The notes beneath the pieces were generated by a model. The model saw only the letters and a program-made list of their open reading frames with translations, had not been told where the DNA came from and made no database searches. A stretch of DNA of 8,856 nt from JBKEAJ01 sp047974415. GTDB lineage: Bacteria > Bacteroidota > Bacteroidia > Bacteroidales > Prolixibacteraceae. Shown piece by piece: positions 6,500 to 8,856 of the stretch. Every line of letters starts with the position of its first letter. Position 1 is the stretch's first letter. The position numbers were made by a program, and so were the translations under genes. The stretch lies in NCBI GenBank assembly GCA_047974415.1, contig JBKECH010000139.1:1-8856 (forward strand), written 5' to 3'.

Positions 6500-6533
6500 T
6501 AAATCAATAATAATCAAAAAAACACTATAAGAA

Positions 6534-6791
6534 ATGGCACATAAGAAAGGTGTAGGTAGCTCGAAAAACGGTCGTGAATCGGAAAGTAAACGATTGGGAG
6601 TTAAGATTTTTGGTGGTCAACTTATTAAAGCTGGTAACATAATAGTTCGTCAGCGAGGAACAACTCATAATGCAGGAATTGGTGTTGGGATGGGAAAAGA
6701 CCATACTCTGTTTGCCTTGGTAGACGGTATTGTTGAGTTTAGAAAGAAAAAGAACAACAAGTCTTACGTATCGGTAGTGTCTCAAGCATAA
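6534..6791 (+). CDS. rpmA: 50S ribosomal protein L27
   Basis: The 85-residue protein has the classical L27 N terminus MAHKKGVGSSKNGRESESKR, which reaches towards the peptidyl-transferase centre. It also shows the motifs RLGVKIFGGQ, RQRGTTHNAG and VGMGKDHTLFA. There is no cleavable N-terminal extension of the kind seen in Firmicutes. It is co-transcribed with rplU and followed by an intrinsic terminator at 6820-6849. Confidence 0.98.
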   Translation: MAHKKGVGSSKNGRESESKRLGVKIFGGQLIKAGNIIVRQRGTTHNAGIGVGMGKDHTLFALVDGIVEFRKKKNNKSYVSVVSQA

Positions 6792-6819
6792 TTCCGATGG
6801 GCAAAATATGATATTATTT

Positions 6820-6849
6820 AACTCCTGTTCGGAAGAGCAGGAGTTTTTT
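6820..6849 (+). terminator. Intrinsic terminator after rplU-rpmA, in front of serS
   Basis: AACTCCTGTTC (6820-6830) pairs with GAGCAGGAGTT (6835-6845) in an 11-bp stem with one G-U pair, closed by a GGAA tetraloop. The stem runs into six T (6844-6849). It lies 28 bases after the rpmA stop and 21 bases before the serS ATG. No TAnnTTTG element lies between hairpin and serS, so serS transcription may depend on read-through. Confidence 0.85.
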
Positions 6850-6870
6850 ATTTTACACAATACAAGCACA

Positions 6871-8151
6871 ATGCTAAATTTGAAATATATCCAAGATAAT
6901 CCTCAGGAGGTTATCGATAAGCTTAAAATTAAGAATTTTGAAGCAACGGAAATTGTTGGAGGTATAATAAAATTATACCAAGAGAAAAATGTAGTGCAAG
7001 CAGAGGCAGACAACGCTAAGGCGAAAATGAATACAATAGCCAAAGAAATTGGCAAGTTCATGCAGTCGGGTTTGAAAAGTGAAGCGGATGAGGCAAAAAC
7101 TCAAACAGCCGAGCTAAAAGAGCAGATTAAAAATCTTGATACTAAGTTTGCAGAGCTGGATGCCAAGTTGATGGAACTTGCTATTAAATTGCCTAATATT
7201 CCCTCGAGTCTTGTGTTAGCAGGTAAAAGTGCGGACGATAACGAGATTGTAAAAGAGGGTGGGGTAATGCCAAAATTGACAGATGCCAAGCCTCATTGGG
7301 ATATAGCTAAGGAATACGACTTGATAGATTTCGAACTAGGAGTAAAAATAACAGGCGCTGGTTTTCCTGTGTATAAAGGGCAAGGAGCTAAGTTGCAACG
7401 TGCTTTGATTAGCTTTTTTTTAGACGAAGCCACTAAAGCTGGATATACAGAGATTATGCCTCCCTTGATGGTCAATGAAGCGTCGGGATACGGAACAGGA
7501 CAATTGCCAGATAAAGATGGACAAATGTACCATGCTACAGAAGATGGTTTGTATCTTATTCCTACGGCTGAAGTGCCTGTAACTAATATATATAGAGATG
7601 TAATTGTAGACGAGAGTTCTTTGCCAGTTAAAAATTGTGCATACAGTGCTTGCTTCAGGCGTGAAGCAGGTTCTTATGGAAAGGATGTTAGGGGACTCAA
7701 TAGGTTACATCAGTTCGACAAAGTGGAAATAGTGCAAATAGCACGCCCAGATATGTCATACAATATTCTAGATCAGATGGTAGCTCATGTTGAGGGATTG
7801 GTGAACAAGTTAGAACTCCCTTATAGGATATTAAGACTTTGTGGTGGCGATTTGAGCTTTACTTCTGCATTGACCTACGATTTTGAGGTCTTCTCGGCAG
7901 CGCAAGAGAAATGGCTGGAAGTGAGTTCAGTGTCTAACTTTGAGAGTTTTCAGGCAAATCGAATGAAGCTTAGGTACAGAGACTCTCAAACTAAAAAGAC
8001 CGTTGTTGCGCATACCCTTAACGGTAGTGCGATAGCTTTGCCAAGAATAGTGGCCGCATTGTTGGAAAATAATCAAACTTCCGAGGGCATAAGACTTCCA
8101 AAAGCTCTTGTACCTTATTTCGGGGCGGAGATGATTAGAGTCCGTCCATAA
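6871..8151 (+). CDS. serS: Seryl-tRNA synthetase
   Basis: This 426-residue class II aminoacyl-tRNA synthetase charges tRNA-Ser with serine (and tRNA-Sec where present). The N-terminal helical arm spans about residues 25-105, a charged coiled coil that grips the tRNA's long variable arm. The catalytic domain follows: motif 1 region from GAKLQRALISFF, the serine-binding TAE at residues 232-234 (IPTAEVPVTN), motif 2 FRRE at 262-265 with GLNRLHQFDKVEI, and motif 3 NGSAIALPR at 384-392. SSVSNFESFQANRM is the usual family segment before motif 3. I chose the ATG at 6871 (MLNLKYIQDN) because it gives the standard start and length; an upstream in-frame ATG at 6808 would translate through the terminator hairpin and add 21 unrelated residues. 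Confidence 0.97.
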   Translation: MLNLKYIQDNPQEVIDKLKIKNFEATEIVGGIIKLYQEKNVVQAEADNAKAKMNTIAKEIGKFMQSGLKSEADEAKTQTAELKEQIKNLDTKFAELDAKLMELAIKLPNIPSSLVLAGKSADDNEIVKEGGVMPKLTDAKPHWDIAKEYDLIDFELGVKITGAGFPVYKGQGAKLQRALISFFLDEATKAGYTEIMPPLMVNEASGYGTGQLPDKDGQMYHATEDGLYLIPTAEVPVTNIYRDVIVDESSLPVKNCAYSACFRREAGSYGKDVRGLNRLHQFDKVEIVQIARPDMSYNILDQMVAHVEGLVNKLELPYRILRLCGGDLSFTSALTYDFEVFSAAQEKWLEVSSVSNFESFQANRMKLRYRDSQTKKTVVAHTLNGSAIALPRIVAALLENNQTSEGIRLPKALVPYFGAEMIRVRP

Positions 8152-8170
8152 AGTTCAATATCTGTGTTAT

Positions 8171-8189
8171 ACTAATTCTGCAAATTAGT
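8171..8189. other. Short perfect inverted repeat downstream of serS
   Basis: ACTAATT (8171-8177) and AATTAGT (8183-8189) flank a five-base loop, 20 bases after the serS stop. There is no T run after it, so it is a weak candidate for a transcript end or a 3' stabilising hairpin. The rest of 8152-8298 is AT-rich and shows nothing else I recognise. Confidence 0.3.
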
Positions 8190-8298
8190 TCGTGAAATCT
8201 CATATATAATATCTCGTGGCTAATGTCTTGATAATTAATTGTGTGTCAGCTTGCTTGAGAAATCTTATAGCAAAGAAGTAATTTTTATTGTATTAAAG

Positions 8299-8329
8299 TT
8301 TGGAAATAAAAAAAAAGTGCTTACCTTTG
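8299..8329 (+). promoter_or_regulatory. Consensus Bacteroidota promoter for tRNA-Val
   Basis: TTTG at 8299-8302, a 19-base A-rich spacer, and TACCTTTG at 8322-8329 match the -33/-7 consensus completely. The tRNA begins 20 bases further on, which leaves a short 5' leader to be removed by RNase P. Confidence 0.85.
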
Positions 8330-8349
8330 CATCGCATTCAACAGAAAGG

Positions 8350-8424
8350 GGGCGATTAGCTCAGTTGGTTCAGAGCATCTGGTTTACACCCAGAGGGTCG
8401 GGGGTTCGAATCCCTCATCGCCCA
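8350..8424 (+). tRNA. tRNA-Val (anticodon UAC)
   Basis: The 75-base sequence folds as a full cloverleaf. The acceptor stem is GGGCGAT/ATCGCCC with discriminator A. The D arm begins at GCTC, followed by AGTTGGTTCA. The anticodon stem TCTGG/CCAGA has loop TTTACAC, giving anticodon TAC at loop positions 3-5, and the T arm is GGGGG-TTCGAAT-CCCTC. It decodes valine codons ending in A and, by wobble, others. The CCA end is not encoded (CTA follows). It is transcribed alone between its own promoter and terminator. Confidence 0.97.
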
Positions 8425-8463
8425 CTACATAAAACGCCAAAAGGCAGACAAAAACAGCAAAAA

Positions 8464-8496
8464 TCCTACAATTCAGCGAATTGTAGGACTTTTTTT
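8464..8496 (+). terminator. Strong intrinsic terminator after tRNA-Val
   Basis: TCCTACAATTC (8464-8474) and GAATTGTAGGA (8478-8488) form a perfect 11-bp stem with a three-base AGC loop, followed by C and seven T (8490-8496). The group II intron begins at the next base, so this hairpin is probably also its insertion target. Confidence 0.9.
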
Positions 8497-8856
8497 GTAC
8501 GCCCAGTATGGGCGTAATCTCCTAGGTGTAAGTCCCTAGCGAGCCCTAATAGTGGGAATAGCCTAGCCAAGAGCAAGGGTGTCCATAGCGATGTAGAATC
8601 TGAAGGAAGCTGGCTGCAAAAGTCTGACCTGACGAACAGAAATCAGATATAAGGCGGAGTGTGGGGGTAAATCTGCCAAACAAGATAAAGCCCAATAACT
8701 ATTCGGAGCCACACTTAGTAAATCTGGCAGGTATAAGGCGGAAAGATTACGTTCCTATCTGGGGAGGTCTCGCAGACGTGCAGATATTTTTTTAGAAGCA
8801 TGGAGTAAAGCTAGCTGTGAGAAGTCAGCCGAGGACATAGTACCGATGTGAAAGCA
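8497..8856 (+). mobile_element. Group II intron, 5' part (domains I to early IV), probably class IIC; runs off the window
   Basis: The 360 bases carry, in order, the conserved landmarks of bacterial group II intron RNA as I remember them: a 5' GT start with stem ACGCCC/GGGCGT (8499-8515), GCAAGGGTGTCC (8573-8584), GAATCTGAAGGAAGC (8596-8610), GACCTGACGAACAG in domain I, GGGGAGGTCTCGC from 8761, and GAAGTCAGCCGAGG with CATAGTACC from 8821, which normally lies just before the intron-encoded reverse transcriptase/maturase gene. That gene and domains V-VI should lie to the right. The 5' boundary at 8497 (GTACG) differs from the canonical GTGYG at the third base. Insertion directly after a terminator hairpin's T run is the hallmark of class IIC introns, which target stem-loops rather than long exon sequences. 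No coding gene is interrupted. Whether it is intact or mobile cannot be seen. Confidence 0.88.

Noticed and set aside
6808..6870. Upstream in-frame start for serS at 6808
   Set aside because: It would translate through the terminator hairpin and add 21 residues with no counterpart in seryl-tRNA synthetases; the ATG at 6871 gives the normal N terminus.
8239..8517. 92-codon plus-strand open frame
   Set aside because: It runs through the tRNA promoter, the tRNA-Val gene and its terminator and enters the intron; it is not a plausible gene.

Overview
The window looks like a chromosomal segment from a member of the Bacteroidota, most likely order Bacteroidales. Three things point there. The promoters match the Bacteroidota type (TTTG, a 19-base spacer, then TAnnTTTG) almost perfectly before rplU and before the tRNA gene. 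Shine-Dalgarno sequences are absent before most starts. The gene families (5-TM LtaS-like sulfatase, large secreted TPR protein, SPOR lipoprotein, rplU-rpmA-serS) are also typical. I cannot name a genus.

Left part, minus strand (1-4226). Two tandem LtaS/MdoB-type membrane sulfatase-fold transferase genes: a complete one (281-2218) and the first 87 codons of a second (1-262, running off the left edge). The two genes are about 96% identical over the 250 shared bases, so the pair is a recent duplication or is being homogenised. Upstream is a secreted TPR-repeat gene (2285-4226) split into two frames at a run of 12 G (12 C on the coding strand) at 3253-3264. Losing one base from that run would fuse the halves into one protein of about 646 residues. 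This is either a phase-variable switch, a recent disruption or a homopolymer sequencing error.

Middle (4227-6062). A 357-base AT-rich divergent region holds candidate promoters and a perfect short inverted repeat. The plus-strand gene after it encodes a lipoprotein with a C-terminal SPOR (peptidoglycan-binding) domain. Its linker contains a 312-base (104-codon) in-frame tandem duplication, 307 of 312 bases identical, plus the start of a third copy.

Right part, plus strand (6063-8856). A housekeeping block: rplU (L21), rpmA (L27), an intrinsic terminator, then serS (seryl-tRNA synthetase), whose start lies only 21 bases beyond the terminator's T run. Next come a tRNA-Val(UAC) gene with a consensus promoter and its own strong terminator. 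The 5' part of a group II intron begins exactly at the end of that terminator's T run and leaves the window before its reverse transcriptase gene. Insertion behind a terminator hairpin is characteristic of class IIC introns.

The most unusual items are the poly-G frameshift in the TPR gene, the tandem sulfatase duplication, the SPOR linker duplication and the intron sitting on the tRNA terminator. I see no clear sign of a wholly new multi-gene system.
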